Notes: a model not told the origin generated them from the sequence alone. A stretch of DNA of 64,000 bases from Listeria cossartiae subsp. cayugensis (GCF_014229095.1 NZ_JAARZC010000001.1:1116001-1180000); one strand, 5' to 3'. Shown: positions 17,459-28,129, counted from the stretch's first letter. Program-made: numbers and translations.

Positions 17459-17512
17459 TTTCTGCTTGAAAACAGAAATCTGGTTAATTTTACACTTACT
17501 TTATCATACCAT
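17459..17512 (-). promoter_or_regulatory. Promoter and leader hairpin of the asd operon
   Basis: Minus-strand extended -10 TGG-TATGAT (17503-17511), weak -35 CTGCGA at 17 bp. Downstream in the leader, TTTCTG and CAGAAA form a 6-bp hairpin (17459-17478). It is not a lysine riboswitch or T-box. Confidence 0.6.
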
Positions 17513-17583
17513 AAACAAAGCCATTTCGCAGTTTTTTATACGTATTAACGACTATTTTTTTAAATTGTTTGTTAGTTTGAAAT

Positions 17584-17617
17584 AAAAAAACCACTTTCAC
17601 CTAAATGAAAGTGGTTT
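17584..17617 (-). terminator. Terminator of the PBP gene
   Basis: Minus-strand stem AACCACTTTC / GAAAGTGGTT with an 8-nt loop and a following T7, directly after the PBP stop codon. Confidence 0.9.
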
Positions 17618-17621
17618 TGGA

Positions 17622-19787
17622 TTAATTTTCGGTTTGTTCGGATTGTGCTTTGGCCGCTGCTTCTTTGTTGTTAATTGGTTGTTCTACTTTAGACTCATCT
17701 TTGTTAGATTCAGCACGTTCTTTTTTGAGTTCAAAGTATTTATCTAGTACTTCTTTGGAAATTTTCATATTCGTTTTTTGGTCAGTTCCGTATGGGCGAT
17801 AAATCCAAGGAACTACAACAGAAATCGCGATTTCTGGTTTTTCAACGGGTGCATAACCGACGAAAGTAGTATTCCAAACACTAGCCATTTTGTTACCTTC
17901 TTTTGGTCCATCGTAGAACGCATCGGCTGTACCAGTTTTACCAGCAACATCGTAATCACTTGATGTGAAGACGGTTCTCGCAGTACCAGTAGAACCATGT
18001 GTTACTTCGTAGAAACCTTGTTGGACTGTTTTTATGTCACTTTCGGAAACGCCGATTTTATTTAATACTTTTGGTTCGTTTGCTGTTGCAAGCGTTCCGA
18101 CAGTATCACCATCTGTGCTTGGGTTTCTAATTTCTTTCACCATGCTTGGCGCAATTCTTGAACCACCATTGGCGATGGTTGAAACGTATTGTGCCATTTG
18201 TAAAGGTGTGTATGAGTCATATTGCCCGATAGCGAAATCGAGAATTTTACCAATTGTTTGGTCGTCCCCTTTGTAACCAGTTTGTTCTCCTGGAAGGTCG
18301 ATACCAGTTTTTACGCCTAGGCCAAATTGGTTATAGTAGTAACGCATGTCGTCAAAGGTGCTTAGTGGTGCTCTCAGTGGGCCGTTTGGTACATATTTTG
18401 CACCACCCATTTTCATAGCTACTTGATACATATAGGAGTTAGAAGAAATTTCTAAAGCGCCAACAGGATCAAGTGGTCTATTACCAGCTCCGGTTCTGTT
18501 AAACCAAGAACTCTTTGGTTTCGTTCCTTTTAAGGCAATTGGTTGGTCGGTGAAGACGGTTTTGTTTGTAATCGCACCGTCCATAATACCGCCAAGAATT
18601 GTGGAACCTTTCACGGCAGAACCCATCGCATAAGCTGTTGTAAATGTCCCTAAAGAGTAATCTTCAAATTCGCCTTTGTCATTGAGTTTTTGACCAGCAA
18701 GTGCAAGAACTTCTCCGGAATACGGATCCATGGCAACCACGAATGCGCGGTCAAAAAGGTCAGAACCAGCATATTGTTTTCCTTGTTTAATATTTTTTTG
18801 AAGGATTTCTTCTACTGCTTTTTGGAATTCGACATCCACAGAAAGGACTAAATCTTTTCCTTTAGAGCCTTCGTATTTGCTGACTGTTTCGATAATGTTT
18901 CCTTTAGAATCAAGAACGCTCTCAGACTGGGATTTTGATCCAGCAAGAACACTTTCGTATTGTGCTTCTAAATAACTTTTACCAACGCGGTCATTACGGC
19001 TATACCCTTGTGATAAATAATATTCTGCTTTGTCTTTTGGAAGACCTTCTTTCGCTGTAGAAACGGAACCTAAGATAGAACGTAACGTTTCATCATACGT
19101 ATAGTAGCGATTCCAGTCTGTTGTAGTGTCAACACCAGGTAAACTGTCCATGTTTTCACTAACGCGAGCGATTTCTTCATCAGTTACATCTTTATTTTTA
19201 ACAACCGATTCTGTCATTGCGTAACCAGTCGTCATTTTTTTGTAGATAGTTGCTACTTTTAAATCTTCGGTTGTTAAACTAGCAATATCTTCTTTTGTTA
19301 CTTTTTCTACTTGGACTTTGTACGCTTTCGATGCATCAAGCGCTTGTTCTTTCGTGGATAAACGGTTTAGCGATTCCGTTTGATGCGTTAAAATCCAGTA
19401 ATCTTTTAAATCACGGTCGGTTAGCTTCTCGGGTTCAACTGTAATTAATTTTTGGAGCGTTTGAGCTACGTGAAGCGTTTCCGCGGTTTCTGTTTGTTGG
19501 CTACGTGTGTAGGTAATTGATTTGACGGCAGAATTCCCAACTAATAAATTGTAATTCCGGTCATAAATGCTACCACGCGGCACATTTTTGGAAACTGTTA
19601 CGTTATCGGTCTCTTCTAATTGACGTTTGTAAGTATCCCCTTGAACGATTTGAACAATCCCAAGTCGTAAAATTAACACGGAGAATAAAATAAATATAAT
19701 AAAGAATAGAATATTTAAACGTAGTGGAATGATGGCGCGTTTCTTCTTAGTGGAATCTTTTTTCTTTTTTCTAAAATTTAGTTTCAC
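17622..19787 (-). CDS. Class B penicillin-binding protein (elongation-type transpeptidase)
   Basis: Peptidoglycan transpeptidase of the cell surface. 721 residues; GTG start with GAGGT upstream. A basic N-terminus, one membrane helix (about 22-48), a dimerisation region (PRGSIYDRN) and a MecA-N-like domain up to about 300. The transpeptidase motifs are SAVK (active-site Ser), SSN and KTG (AGKTGTAD). The C-terminus is a Glu/Lys-rich tail. In Listeria this locus (lmo1438) is called PBPB1. Single-gene unit with its own terminator. Beta-lactam target. Confidence 0.92.
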   Translation of the reverse strand: MKLNFRKKKKDSTKKKRAIIPLRLNILFFIIFILFSVLILRLGIVQIVQGDTYKRQLEETDNVTVSKNVPRGSIYDRNYNLLVGNSAVKSITYTRSQQTETAETLHVAQTLQKLITVEPEKLTDRDLKDYWILTHQTESLNRLSTKEQALDASKAYKVQVEKVTKEDIASLTTEDLKVATIYKKMTTGYAMTESVVKNKDVTDEEIARVSENMDSLPGVDTTTDWNRYYTYDETLRSILGSVSTAKEGLPKDKAEYYLSQGYSRNDRVGKSYLEAQYESVLAGSKSQSESVLDSKGNIIETVSKYEGSKGKDLVLSVDVEFQKAVEEILQKNIKQGKQYAGSDLFDRAFVVAMDPYSGEVLALAGQKLNDKGEFEDYSLGTFTTAYAMGSAVKGSTILGGIMDGAITNKTVFTDQPIALKGTKPKSSWFNRTGAGNRPLDPVGALEISSNSYMYQVAMKMGGAKYVPNGPLRAPLSTFDDMRYYYNQFGLGVKTGIDLPGEQTGYKGDDQTIGKILDFAIGQYDSYTPLQMAQYVSTIANGGSRIAPSMVKEIRNPSTDGDTVGTLATANEPKVLNKIGVSESDIKTVQQGFYEVTHGSTGTARTVFTSSDYDVAGKTGTADAFYDGPKEGNKMASVWNTTFVGYAPVEKPEIAISVVVPWIYRPYGTDQKTNMKISKEVLDKYFELKKERAESNKDESKVEQPINNKEAAAKAQSEQTEN

Positions 19788-19882
19788 GCATAGTTACCTC
19801 ACTTTTCAATAATACCTTTCCCTATTGTAGCTGAAAAAGCATGATTTTTCCACTGTAAGTTGATTAGAAATTCATTAGAAAT

Positions 19883-19912
19883 AAAAAAAGACCCACCGAA
19901 GTGAGTCTTTTG
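19883..19912 (-). terminator. sodA terminator
   Basis: Minus-strand stem AAAGACTCAC / GTGGGTCTTT with loop TTCG and a T7 run, directly after the sodA stop. Confidence 0.9.
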
Positions 19913-19916
19913 ATTA

Positions 19917-20525
19917 TTATTTAGCTGCGTCAAAGCGTTTGTTAGCTTCATCCCAGTTAATAACATTCCAAAATGTGTCGATATATTCAGGACGACGGTT
20001 TTGGAATTTAAGGTAATAAGCATGTTCCCAAACATCTAAGCCAAGAACCGGCGTTTTGCCATCGCTTAGTGGAGAATCTTGGTTAGCTGTAGAAACGATT
20101 TCTAATTTGCCACCATTTACTACTAGCCAAGCCCAGCCAGAACCAAAACGTGCTGCAGCTGCTGCATTGAATTTTTCTTTGAATTCGTCAAAAGTACCGA
20201 ATTCGCTTTCGATTGCTGCTTTTAAGTCGCCAGTTGGAGCACCGCCACCATTTGGGCTAAGGATAGACCAGAATAATGTATGGTTAGCATGACCGCCACC
20301 GTGGTTACGGACAGCGCCACGAATGTCTTCAGGAACGCTATCTAAGTTAGCAACTAATTCTTCCGCAGATTTGCTTGCAAGCTCAGGATGTCCTGCAACC
20401 GCTTCGTTTAGTTTTGTAACATAAGTATTGTGGTGCTTTGTATAGTGAATTTCCATTGTTTCTTTATCAAAATTCGGCTCCAAAGCATCATAAGTATAAG
20501 GTAATTTAGGTAATTCGTAAGTCAT
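19917..20525 (-). CDS. sodA: Superoxide dismutase, Mn type
   Basis: Converts superoxide to hydrogen peroxide and oxygen in the cytoplasm. 202 residues, the normal family length. Metal ligands: His in [11 protein letters not shown], His in [10 protein letters not shown], and Asp/His in DVWEHAYYL. Manganese preference is suggested by the [11 protein letters not shown] block. ATG follows AAGGAGG. It is monocistronic. I could not pick a convincing promoter in the AT-rich upstream stretch. Confidence 0.97.
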   Translation of the reverse strand: MTYELPKLPYTYDALEPNFDKETMEIHYTKHHNTYVTKLNEAVAGHPELASKSAEELVANLDSVPEDIRGAVRNHGGGHANHTLFWSILSPNGGGAPTGDLKAAIESEFGTFDEFKEKFNAAAAARFGSGWAWLVVNGGKLEIVSTANQDSPLSDGKTPVLGLDVWEHAYYLKFQNRRPEYIDTFWNVINWDEANKRFDAAK

Positions 20526-20700
20526 TAAAAATTCCTCCTTGTATTGTTTTTACGTGAAAAGAAATGACATATAAGGCAAAAGTTTCATGTCCCATTTCGA
20601 TAGAACTACTATTAACCTTAAAAACAGTTTCTTCTTACACCATTTAGCCTACCATGCTCCTGAAATGCTTGCAATTTTTCTGCTCAGTGATGTTTCCATA

Positions 20701-20729
20701 TTGATTTTGCTATCATTTCAAGCTATGAT
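20701..20729 (+). promoter_or_regulatory. Promoter of the DUF1189 gene
   Basis: -35 TTGATT (20701-20706), 17-bp spacer, -10 TATGAT (20724-20729). It predicts a leader of about 90 nt that begins with the hairpin at 20732-20789. Confidence 0.7.
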
Positions 20730-20731
20730 TA

Positions 20732-20789
20732 AGTTTAGGTGGAAAAAGTACGCTCTTTTGCACATACATGTATCTTTTTCCCTTAAACT
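20732..20789 (+). repeat. Long imperfect inverted repeat at the 5' end of the DUF1189 transcript
   Basis: Left arm AGTTTAGGTGGAAAAAGTAC and right arm GTATCTTTTTCCCTTAAACT pair along about 18 bp with one or two bulges. No T run follows, so it is not an intrinsic terminator. It may stabilise the transcript, act as a protein-binding dyad, or regulate translation. Confidence 0.6.
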
Positions 20790-20827
20790 CAAAAAGTTAA
20801 ACCATTAGGTGAGGTGTTGAAAAAAGA

Positions 20828-21628
20828 ATGAATATTTTTAAACGCTTCTGGAAGAGTTTGTATTCCCCTGCGGATATTGCTTCGTTTCGCAATGATAAAA
20901 TCAGAAAAAGTATCGTCTACATCATCGTGTTATCATTCGTTACATTCCTTCCATTAGCATACTTTACGAACGTTACGACAAAAAACGCGCTAAAAGTTGG
21001 CGAGGAAACAATTACAAATGAAATTCCAGATTTTAAAGTGACAGATAGTAAATTAGTTTTGACGGACGATACCGTTAAAAATGTGCCTATCTCAATTGAT
21101 CAAGATGAATTACATATTTATTTTGATGCTTCCGGTACACTTGATAAAGATGATATTGATAATAAAATTGCTTCTTATGACAGTGCGGTTGCTTTTCTTT
21201 CAGATAGTATTTATATAACTGCAGCTGGTGTTTCTCAATCGGTTAGTTATGAAACAGCAGGAATTAGTGATAAAGCAGATTTAGTTGACTTATATACATC
21301 TATTGAGTCATTAGCTAAGTACTTTATCCCAATCGCATTAATGGTGCTCTTTATTTTCACGTTAGGATCGATATTCTTCCGTGTTGCACTTTATGCATTG
21401 TTCGGTTTTATTCTTTCTGGATTTGGTCGAACTGGTATCGCTTTCCGTCAAAACTGGATGATTGCTGCCTATTCTATTACATTAGCAGCCGTTTTCACGA
21501 TGGTTATGGAAGCTTTACAAATTATTGTTCCTTTTGGAATGGAAATAAATATGGTTGTAAGCATGATTTTCGTGTTCCTTGCGATTCGTTCCATTCCGCC
21601 AAGCGAACCAACTGTTTTGGACAAATGA
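20828..21628 (+). CDS. DUF1189 family membrane protein
   Basis: 266 residues. It starts MNIFKRFWKSLYSPADIASFRND, typical of DUF1189 proteins, which are sometimes annotated as MalA-like. One N-terminal hydrophobic helix (about 29-47), an extracellular domain (about 50-165), and three to four membrane segments (about 165-255). ATG follows GGTGAGGTG at rather long spacing. The function is not established; the topology suggests an integral membrane protein with an outside domain. Monocistronic with its own terminator. Confidence 0.85.
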   Translation: MNIFKRFWKSLYSPADIASFRNDKIRKSIVYIIVLSFVTFLPLAYFTNVTTKNALKVGEETITNEIPDFKVTDSKLVLTDDTVKNVPISIDQDELHIYFDASGTLDKDDIDNKIASYDSAVAFLSDSIYITAAGVSQSVSYETAGISDKADLVDLYTSIESLAKYFIPIALMVLFIFTLGSIFFRVALYALFGFILSGFGRTGIAFRQNWMIAAYSITLAAVFTMVMEALQIIVPFGMEINMVVSMIFVFLAIRSIPPSEPTVLDK

Positions 21629-21633
21629 TTTTT

Positions 21634-21662
21634 AGCCACTTGCTTGTGCAGGTGGCTTTTTT
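21634..21662 (+). terminator. Terminator of the DUF1189 gene
   Basis: AGCCACTTGC pairs with GCAGGTGGCT (one G-T pair), 4-nt loop, followed by T6. Confidence 0.9.
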
Positions 21663-21740
21663 GTGGCGTTATTCACGTGATTTTGTTCTACAAAAATGGT
21701 ATGATAAAAAAATCAAAGCTAGACTAAAGGAGCGATTTCT

Positions 21741-22847
21741 TTGAATGAAAGAACATCTCGCGAACATACTCGCCCAGTCCAAGTTGGTAATTTAACAATT
21801 GGTGGTAATAATGAATTAACGATCCAAAGTATGGCTACCACAAAAACACATGACGTCGAAGCAACAGTAGCGGAAATTCACCGATTAGAGGAAGCCGGTT
21901 GCCAAATTGTTCGGGTAGCTTGTCCAGACGATCGTGCGGCGAATGCGCTTGCTGCTATCAAAAAAAGAATTCATATTCCCCTCGTAGCAGATATCCATTT
22001 TGATTACCGGTTAGCACTGAAAGCCATTGATGCTGGCGTGGATAAAATTCGTATTAATCCCGGTAATATCGGTCGCCGCGATCGTGTCGAAAAAGTGGTT
22101 AACGCTGCTAAAGCGAAAAACATCCCCATTCGAATCGGTGTCAACGCAGGCAGTTTAGAAAAGAAAATCATTCAGAAGTATGGTTATCCTACTGCGGATG
22201 GTATGGTGGAAAGTGCTCTTGCCCATATTAAAATTCTCGAAGATTTAGATTTTCATGATATTATCGTTTCTTTAAAAGCATCTGACGTGAGTTTGGCTAT
22301 TGAAGCATATGATAAAGCTAGTCGTGCCTTTAACTACCCTCTTCATCTTGGGATTACAGAATCTGGAACACAATTTGCAGGCGGAATAAAAAGTGCTGCC
22401 GGGCTTGGCGCCATGCTTAGCCTAGGCATCGGAAATACTTTACGAGTATCACTTAGTGCGGATCCTGTCGAAGAAATTAAAGTGGCTCGTGAATTATTAA
22501 AATCATTCGGTTTGTCATCTAACGCGGCCACGCTCATTTCATGTCCTACTTGTGGGCGGATAGAAATAGATTTGATTCGTATTGCTAATGAAGTGGAAGC
22601 ATATATCGCTACTATCAAAGCACCGATTAAAGTTGCCGTGCTGGGCTGTGCGGTAAATGGTCCCGGAGAAGCGCGAGAAGCAGACATCGGCATTGCAGGT
22701 TCGAATGGAGAAGGACTTCTTTTTAGACATGGTAAAATCATTCGTAAAGTACCAGAAGCTATTATGGTAGACGAGTTGAAAAAAGAAATTGATCTTTTAG
22801 CAGAAGCACATTTTGCTAAGAAAATAGAACTTGAAAACCTGGGATAA
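21741..22847 (+). CDS. ispG: 4-hydroxy-3-methylbut-2-en-1-yl diphosphate synthase IspG (GcpE)
   Basis: Penultimate enzyme of the MEP isoprenoid pathway. It reductively opens MEcPP to HMBPP with a [4Fe-4S] cluster. 368 residues. Cluster cysteines in ISCPTCGR and [14 protein letters not shown]-barrel blocks [10 protein letters not shown] and [13 protein letters not shown]. The start is TTG (21741) with AAAGGAG 8 nt upstream. Extended -10 TGG-TATGAT lies before it. The next step, IspH, is encoded at 30491. The stop codon lies inside the terminator hairpin. Confidence 0.97.
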   Translation: MNERTSREHTRPVQVGNLTIGGNNELTIQSMATTKTHDVEATVAEIHRLEEAGCQIVRVACPDDRAANALAAIKKRIHIPLVADIHFDYRLALKAIDAGVDKIRINPGNIGRRDRVEKVVNAAKAKNIPIRIGVNAGSLEKKIIQKYGYPTADGMVESALAHIKILEDLDFHDIIVSLKASDVSLAIEAYDKASRAFNYPLHLGITESGTQFAGGIKSAAGLGAMLSLGIGNTLRVSLSADPVEEIKVARELLKSFGLSSNAATLISCPTCGRIEIDLIRIANEVEAYIATIKAPIKVAVLGCAVNGPGEAREADIGIAGSNGEGLLFRHGKIIRKVPEAIMVDELKKEIDLLAEAHFAKKIELENLG

Positions 22848-22863
22848 CAGCCTCCAGGTTTTT
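22834..22863 (+). terminator. ispG terminator
   Basis: AAAACCTGG pairs with CCAGGTTTT and is followed by T-rich sequence; the ispG stop codon lies in the loop. azlC starts 20 bp further on, so some read-through probably expresses azlCD. Confidence 0.7.
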
Positions 22864-22882
22864 GTGTTAAGGTGGGATTTTT

Positions 22883-23590
22883 TTGGAGAAGGATAAAGAG
22901 TTAAGTTTTTATGATGGTGTTAAAGCGTGTCTCCCTACAGTGCTTGGCTATGCGGGGATTGGGATTGCCGCTGGTGTGGTAGGAAAAGCATCCCATTTAA
23001 GCCTTTTAGAAGTCACACTGCTTGCGGTTATTGTGTATGCGGGTGCGGCTCAATTTATTATTTCTGGTTTATTATTGTTACAGAGTCCGATTTCAGCTAT
23101 TATTTTTACGACTTTTTTAATTAATTCTAGGCATTTTTTGATGAGTATGGCCGAGGCTCCTCATTTTAAAAAATATTCTCTGTGGAATAATATCGGGATT
23201 GGGGCCCTTCTTACGGATGAAACGTTTGGGGTTTCGATGAACCAAATTGGAAATAAAAAGCCTGTTAGTGCCAAATGGATGCACGGAATTAATGTGACGG
23301 CCTATCTGGCGTGGATTATTGCTTGTATTGTTGGTGCTTTTATTGGAAATTGGTTACCCAATCCAGAGCAATTTGGACTAGATTTCGCTTTATCGGCGAT
23401 GTTTATTGGTTTGCTTTACTTGCAAGTGGTGAGTGATAAAAGTAAAAAAATCAGTACGAGTTTGCTAGTGATGATTCTCGTTGCGTTGTTTTTAGTCCTC
23501 TTTATGCGTTTCATGACACCTGAGTTAGCTATTTTAACGGCAACGCTGCTTGGCTGTTTGATGGGAGTGATATTAGAAAAATGGCGTTAA
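22883..23590 (+). CDS. azlC: AzlC-family branched-chain amino acid exporter, large subunit
   Basis: Membrane protein of 235 residues with about seven hydrophobic segments. Conserved AzlC features: G(I)AAGVVGKASHLS, GAAQFIISG and NSRHFLMSMAEAP. Together with AzlD it forms a branched-chain amino acid efflux system (LIV-E family), probably excreting leucine, isoleucine, valine or toxic analogues. The start is TTG at 22883 after AAGGTGGGA. azlD overlaps its end by 10 bp, giving translational coupling. It lacks a clear promoter of its own. Confidence 0.9.
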   Translation: MEKDKELSFYDGVKACLPTVLGYAGIGIAAGVVGKASHLSLLEVTLLAVIVYAGAAQFIISGLLLLQSPISAIIFTTFLINSRHFLMSMAEAPHFKKYSLWNNIGIGALLTDETFGVSMNQIGNKKPVSAKWMHGINVTAYLAWIIACIVGAFIGNWLPNPEQFGLDFALSAMFIGLLYLQVVSDKSKKISTSLLVMILVALFLVLFMRFMTPELAILTATLLGCLMGVILEKWR

Positions 23591-23907
23591 GTTCGTATAC
23601 TTTATTTGTTATTGTTGGTTGTGGCCTTGTTACTTTTATTCCGCGTGTGTTACCTTTTATTTTTGTCCGCAAATTACAGCTTCCAGATGTGGTGATTCGG
23701 TATTTATCTTATGTTCCCCTCTGTATTTTGACGGCGCTATTCGTTCAAAGTTTATTAGTGACGCGAGAAAATGGTTTTCCGGGAATCAATCTCGAAAATT
23801 TACTTGCTTCATTGCCGACGATTGTGACAGCAATTTTAACTAAAAATTTAATGTGGATTGTTATCGTTGGGATTTTTTCGATGGCGATGCTTCGTTTGTT
23901 TGTATAG
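23581..23907 (+). CDS. azlD: AzlD-family branched-chain amino acid exporter, small subunit
   Basis: 108 residues, four hydrophobic segments. The N-terminal pattern TFIPRVLPFIFVRKLQLPDVVIRYLSYVP is replaced here only by its key parts: TFIPRVLPF and RYLSYVPLCILTALFVQ, which are typical of AzlD. Partner of AzlC; the two are normally needed together. It overlaps azlC by 10 bp and is followed by a 16-bp-stem terminator shared with converging prsA. Confidence 0.9.
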   Translation: MALSSYTLFVIVGCGLVTFIPRVLPFIFVRKLQLPDVVIRYLSYVPLCILTALFVQSLLVTRENGFPGINLENLLASLPTIVTAILTKNLMWIVIVGIFSMAMLRLFV

Positions 23908-23966
23908 AAAAGCCCTTTACTGGAGTGTGTTTTTGACGGGAATCAAAACCAGTAAAGGGCTTTTAT
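23908..23966. terminator. Bidirectional terminator between azlD and prsA
   Basis: A 16-bp perfect stem (AAAAGCCCTTTACTGG and its complement) around a 25-nt loop, between converging genes. Confidence 0.9.
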
Positions 23967-23989
23967 TTATGGGTGGATCCGAAGTAACT

Positions 23990-24871
23990 TTAGTTAGATG
24001 TTGTTGTACTTGTTGATGAAGTGTCTGTATAATCAGCAAAAGCATCTTTTAAATCGCTATCTTTAATATCAATGTTGGCCGCTTTTAATTCTTTTTTCAG
24101 TGCGGCTGTCATATTTTCAGAAGTTAGTTGCGATTCGATATAAGCGGCTTTTACGTTCGCTTTTTCTTTTTCATACGTACCTTTTTCGGTTTTCTTCACT
24201 AATTGAATCAAGTGATAACCGTAAGTCGATTTGACAATACCGCTAACATCGTCTGTGTTTTTCAGTGCATAAGCAGCTTTCTCAAACGTTTCGTCCATTT
24301 CACCCGGACCAAATGGATCTAACAGGCCGCCGTTCGTGCTAGTAGCTGTATCTGTAGAATATTCTTTTGCTAAATCGGCGAATTTTTCACCGTTTTTTAG
24401 TTTCGTTTGGATTTCTTTGGCTGTCGCTTCGTCATCTACTAAAATATGGCGTACCGTGATATCTGGTTCCCAAGTTTTATAGTAAGTTTTTAGTTTGCTT
24501 TCGCTGACATCCATATTAGCTTCTGTCGCTTTTTGAACTAGTAGATTATATTCCAAATTTTCTTTGAAAGAAGTTTTTGTTAAATTATTAGAAGATAGCG
24601 TTGATTCAAATGAGTCACCGTATTGTTCTTCGTATTTTTTATATTCTGCATCGACTTCTTTTTCAGTTACAGTGTATTTATCTGCCAAGATTTTTTTAAA
24701 AGTAAGTTGTTGCACGACCTCATTACCGTATGTCGTTTTCATTGCTTCATAAAGTTCATCTTGCGTGACACTTCCTGCATCTGTTTTTACAACAGCACTA
24801 CTGCCACATCCAGCGAGCAATAGTAATGTAGCTGCTATTATGGAAATCATCACTTTTTTTAATTTTGTCAA
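23990..24871 (-). CDS. prsA: PrsA foldase lipoprotein (parvulin-type peptidyl-prolyl isomerase)
   Basis: Helps secreted proteins fold on the outer face of the membrane. 293 residues. Lipoprotein signal with lipobox LLAGC (Cys about residue 22). A SurA-like N-domain, then a PpiC rotamase domain (about 137-225: VRHILVDDEATAKEIQ, FADLAKEYSTD, GLLDPFGPGEM, GYHLIQ). A C-terminal helical region with a Ser/Thr tail. The start is TTG with AAGGAGAGG. The locus corresponds to prsA1 (lmo1444); Listeria carries a second copy elsewhere. Confidence 0.93.
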   Translation of the reverse strand: MTKLKKVMISIIAATLLLLAGCGSSAVVKTDAGSVTQDELYEAMKTTYGNEVVQQLTFKKILADKYTVTEKEVDAEYKKYEEQYGDSFESTLSSNNLTKTSFKENLEYNLLVQKATEANMDVSESKLKTYYKTWEPDITVRHILVDDEATAKEIQTKLKNGEKFADLAKEYSTDTATSTNGGLLDPFGPGEMDETFEKAAYALKNTDDVSGIVKSTYGYHLIQLVKKTEKGTYEKEKANVKAAYIESQLTSENMTAALKKELKAANIDIKDSDLKDAFADYTDTSSTSTTTSN

Positions 24872-24975
24872 ACTGTTCCTCTCCTTCGTCTTTCGGCTAC
24901 TTCTTACTTTAACGATAAAAAATGTCCAGAATAAGAAACAAATATGAAATAACTATGAACATTGTGCATAAAATA

Positions 24976-25006
24976 AAAAAAAGGCCCGGATTTACGGACC
25001 TTTTTG
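24976..25006 (-). terminator. zur operon terminator
   Basis: Minus-strand stem AAAAAGGTCCG / CGGGCCTTTTT (one G-T pair), TAAAT-type loop and a T9 run, directly after the zurR stop. Confidence 0.9.
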
Positions 25007-25009
25007 CTA

Positions 25010-26268
<1,259 letters not shown>

Positions 26269-26294
<26 letters not shown>

Positions 26295-27042
26295 GGCAAG
26301 CATCCTCCCTTCTGCGTTGTTCGGCTAATATTTCAAGTTCGCGGTCGGCCAAATAATGTTGATATTCATGCGCAGAACCATCGAAAATAATGCGTTTATT
26401 AATGCTAATAACATGATTAACATACGTATTCACGGCCATTAAATCATGTGTTACAAGTAAAAGTGTCATTTCTTCTGTCCGATTTAATTCAGCTAAAAGC
26501 TCATAAAATGCTTTGACATTCTCGACATCGACCCCAACAGTTGGCTCGTCTAAAATTAACAGCTCCGGTCTACTTACTAACGCACGTGCGATAAAAACAC
26601 GTTGCTGTTGTCCACCAGAAAGTTCCCCGATGTTGCGATTTAGATAATCTGTCATTTCTACTCTCTTCAAAGCGTAATCAATGTCTTCTTTATCTTTATT
26701 ATTTAATGTTTTGAATAAACCTTTTTTCTTTGTTAATCCACTTGCGACCACTTCTTTTACTGTGGCTGGAAATGCGGAATTAAAAGCGTTTGATTTTTGG
26801 GAAACGAAGCCGATTTTAACCCAATCTTTGAAATCTGCTTGTTTTTCTCCAAATAACGAGATACTGCCTTGTTGGTTTTTGAGTACGCCAAGAATTAGTT
26901 TTAACATGGTTGATTTACCGGAACCATTAGGACCAATTAAACCAGTAAAACTGCCTTTTGTTACTTGAAAATGAATGTTTTCTAAGGCATGTTCTTTATC
27001 ATAATGATAGCTTACATTATTTACTTCTATGATTTTGTTCAT
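26269..27042 (-). CDS. zurA: ZurA, zinc ABC transporter ATP-binding protein
   Basis: ATPase of the zinc importer, 257 residues. Walker A GPNGSGKST (about residue 37), signature LSGGQQQR, Walker B LLILDEPTVGVD, and the switch His in VTHD. ATG follows AAAGGAG. First gene of the operon; the promoter and Zur box lie 40-85 bp upstream. A dedicated zinc-binding lipoprotein is not encoded next to it, so the binding protein must be elsewhere. Confidence 0.95.
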
Positions 27043-27083
27043 TCATGTTTCTCCTTTGACAGCATTTGCTAGCCGCTTTTACT

Positions 27084-27127
27084 AGTATATAAAATAATGG
27101 TTAAAATGTAAATCGTAATTACTTCGA
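27084..27127 (-). promoter_or_regulatory. zurA promoter with Zur box
   Basis: On the minus strand: -35 TTTACA (27107-27112), 17-bp spacer, -10 TATACT (27084-27089). Directly upstream and abutting the -35 lies TCGTAATTACTTCGA (27113-27127), which matches the Zur consensus TCGTAATNATTACGA in 12 of 14 defined positions. Confidence 0.8.
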
Positions 27128-27142
27128 ATTAAAAATTTGGAC

Positions 27143-27178
27143 AAAAAAACCTGGAAAAGATAATTGGCATTTTCCAGG
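27143..27178 (-). terminator. ppaC terminator
   Basis: Minus-strand stem CCTGGAAAA / TTTTCCAGG with an 11-nt loop, followed by T7, just after the ppaC stop. Confidence 0.9.
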
Positions 27179-27187
27179 CTAGCATTA

Positions 27188-28114
27188 TTATTTAGCGAAT
27201 GTATCTGTTAAAATTGGAACCACTTGTTTTTTACGAGATACGACACCTTTTAGCGGTGCTTGATTTTCGATGAATTTCACACCATAAGCTTCTTCAACAA
27301 CGTCTGTTTTAGAACCGATAGCGATTCCAACAGAGTCATTAGTAAGAATGTTTGTGATAACGAACAGGTATAAATCAAGTCCTTTTTCCACAATCGTATT
27401 CGTAATAAGCGCTTCTACTTCTGCGCGACGGCTAAGTACATCGTTCACATCAACTACATTAATTTGAGCGATTTCTACTTTGTTATCGTTCATGTTGAAT
27501 TCTTTCGCATCAAGTAATAGTTCAGCTACAGATTTTTTACTGACATCTGCTCCAGCTTTTAACATTTCCATACCGTATGTTTGAATATCAATTTCTGCGA
27601 TAAGCGCTAATTTTTCAGCGGCAACTTTATCTTCTTCTGTGCATGTTGGTGATTGGAAAAGAAGTGTGTCAGAAATGATAGCAGAAAGCATAAGTCCTGC
27701 AACAGTTTTACTTACTTCTACTTCATTTTCACGGAACATTTTTAGAAGGATTGTTGTTGTACATCCAACTGGTTCAGCACGGTAATAAAGTGGGTCAGAT
27801 GTTTCGAAGTTAGCGATACGGTGATGGTCAACAACAGCTGTAACTGTCACATCATCAATATCATCGACACTTTGTTGGCGTTCGTTATGGTCAACAAGCG
27901 CTACTTCAGAAACTTCATTCGCAACTGTTTGAACTAGACGTGGAGCTGTTACTTGGAAATAATCAAGAACAAAAGCTGTTTCACTATTAAGCTCGCCTAA
28001 ACGAACCGCTTCAATATCTGCTCCTTGTGCTTTTTTTAATTCTGCGTAACTAATGGCAGAACAAATCGTATCTGTATCTGGATTTTTATGACCGAATACA
28101 AGTGTTTTTGTCAT
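27188..28114 (-). CDS. ppaC: Manganese-dependent inorganic pyrophosphatase (class II)
   Basis: Hydrolyses pyrophosphate and so pulls biosynthetic reactions forward. 308 residues. DHH-family motifs: [14 protein letters not shown] (first metal motif), ALVDHNE, VVDHHRI (the DHH motif), and the C-terminal DHHA2 domain ending in the SRKKQVVP substrate-binding loop. ATG follows AAAAGGAG. It is last in the run cshB-nfo-ppaC, with gaps of only 15 bp. Confidence 0.97.
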   Translation of the reverse strand: MTKTLVFGHKNPDTDTICSAISYAELKKAQGADIEAVRLGELNSETAFVLDYFQVTAPRLVQTVANEVSEVALVDHNERQQSVDDIDDVTVTAVVDHHRIANFETSDPLYYRAEPVGCTTTILLKMFRENEVEVSKTVAGLMLSAIISDTLLFQSPTCTEEDKVAAEKLALIAEIDIQTYGMEMLKAGADVSKKSVAELLLDAKEFNMNDNKVEIAQINVVDVNDVLSRRAEVEALITNTIVEKGLDLYLFVITNILTNDSVGIAIGSKTDVVEEAYGVKFIENQAPLKGVVSRKKQVVPILTDTFAK

Positions 28115-28129
28115 TATTTTCGTCTCCTT

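Larger units (their letters stand above)
20526..20827. other. Intergenic region between sodA and the DUF1189 gene
   Basis: About 300 bp between divergent genes. It holds the sodA ribosome-binding site on the left. On the right is a plus-strand promoter (20701-20729), directly followed by a long imperfect hairpin (20732-20789) in the leader of the DUF1189 gene. The 73-codon open frame inside it has no ribosome-binding site or family resemblance and is not called. Confidence 0.6.

Noticed and set aside
17425-17512. Possible lysine riboswitch or T-box before asd
   Set aside because: The leader is only about 80 nt and shows a single short hairpin. None of the conserved blocks of either element is present.
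20587-20808. 73-codon open frame between sodA and the DUF1189 gene
   Set aside because: No ribosome-binding site and no family resemblance. It runs through the promoter and leader hairpin of the next gene.
22343-22741. Minus-strand open frame of 132 codons inside ispG
   Set aside because: Antisense to a conserved enzyme, without ribosome-binding site.
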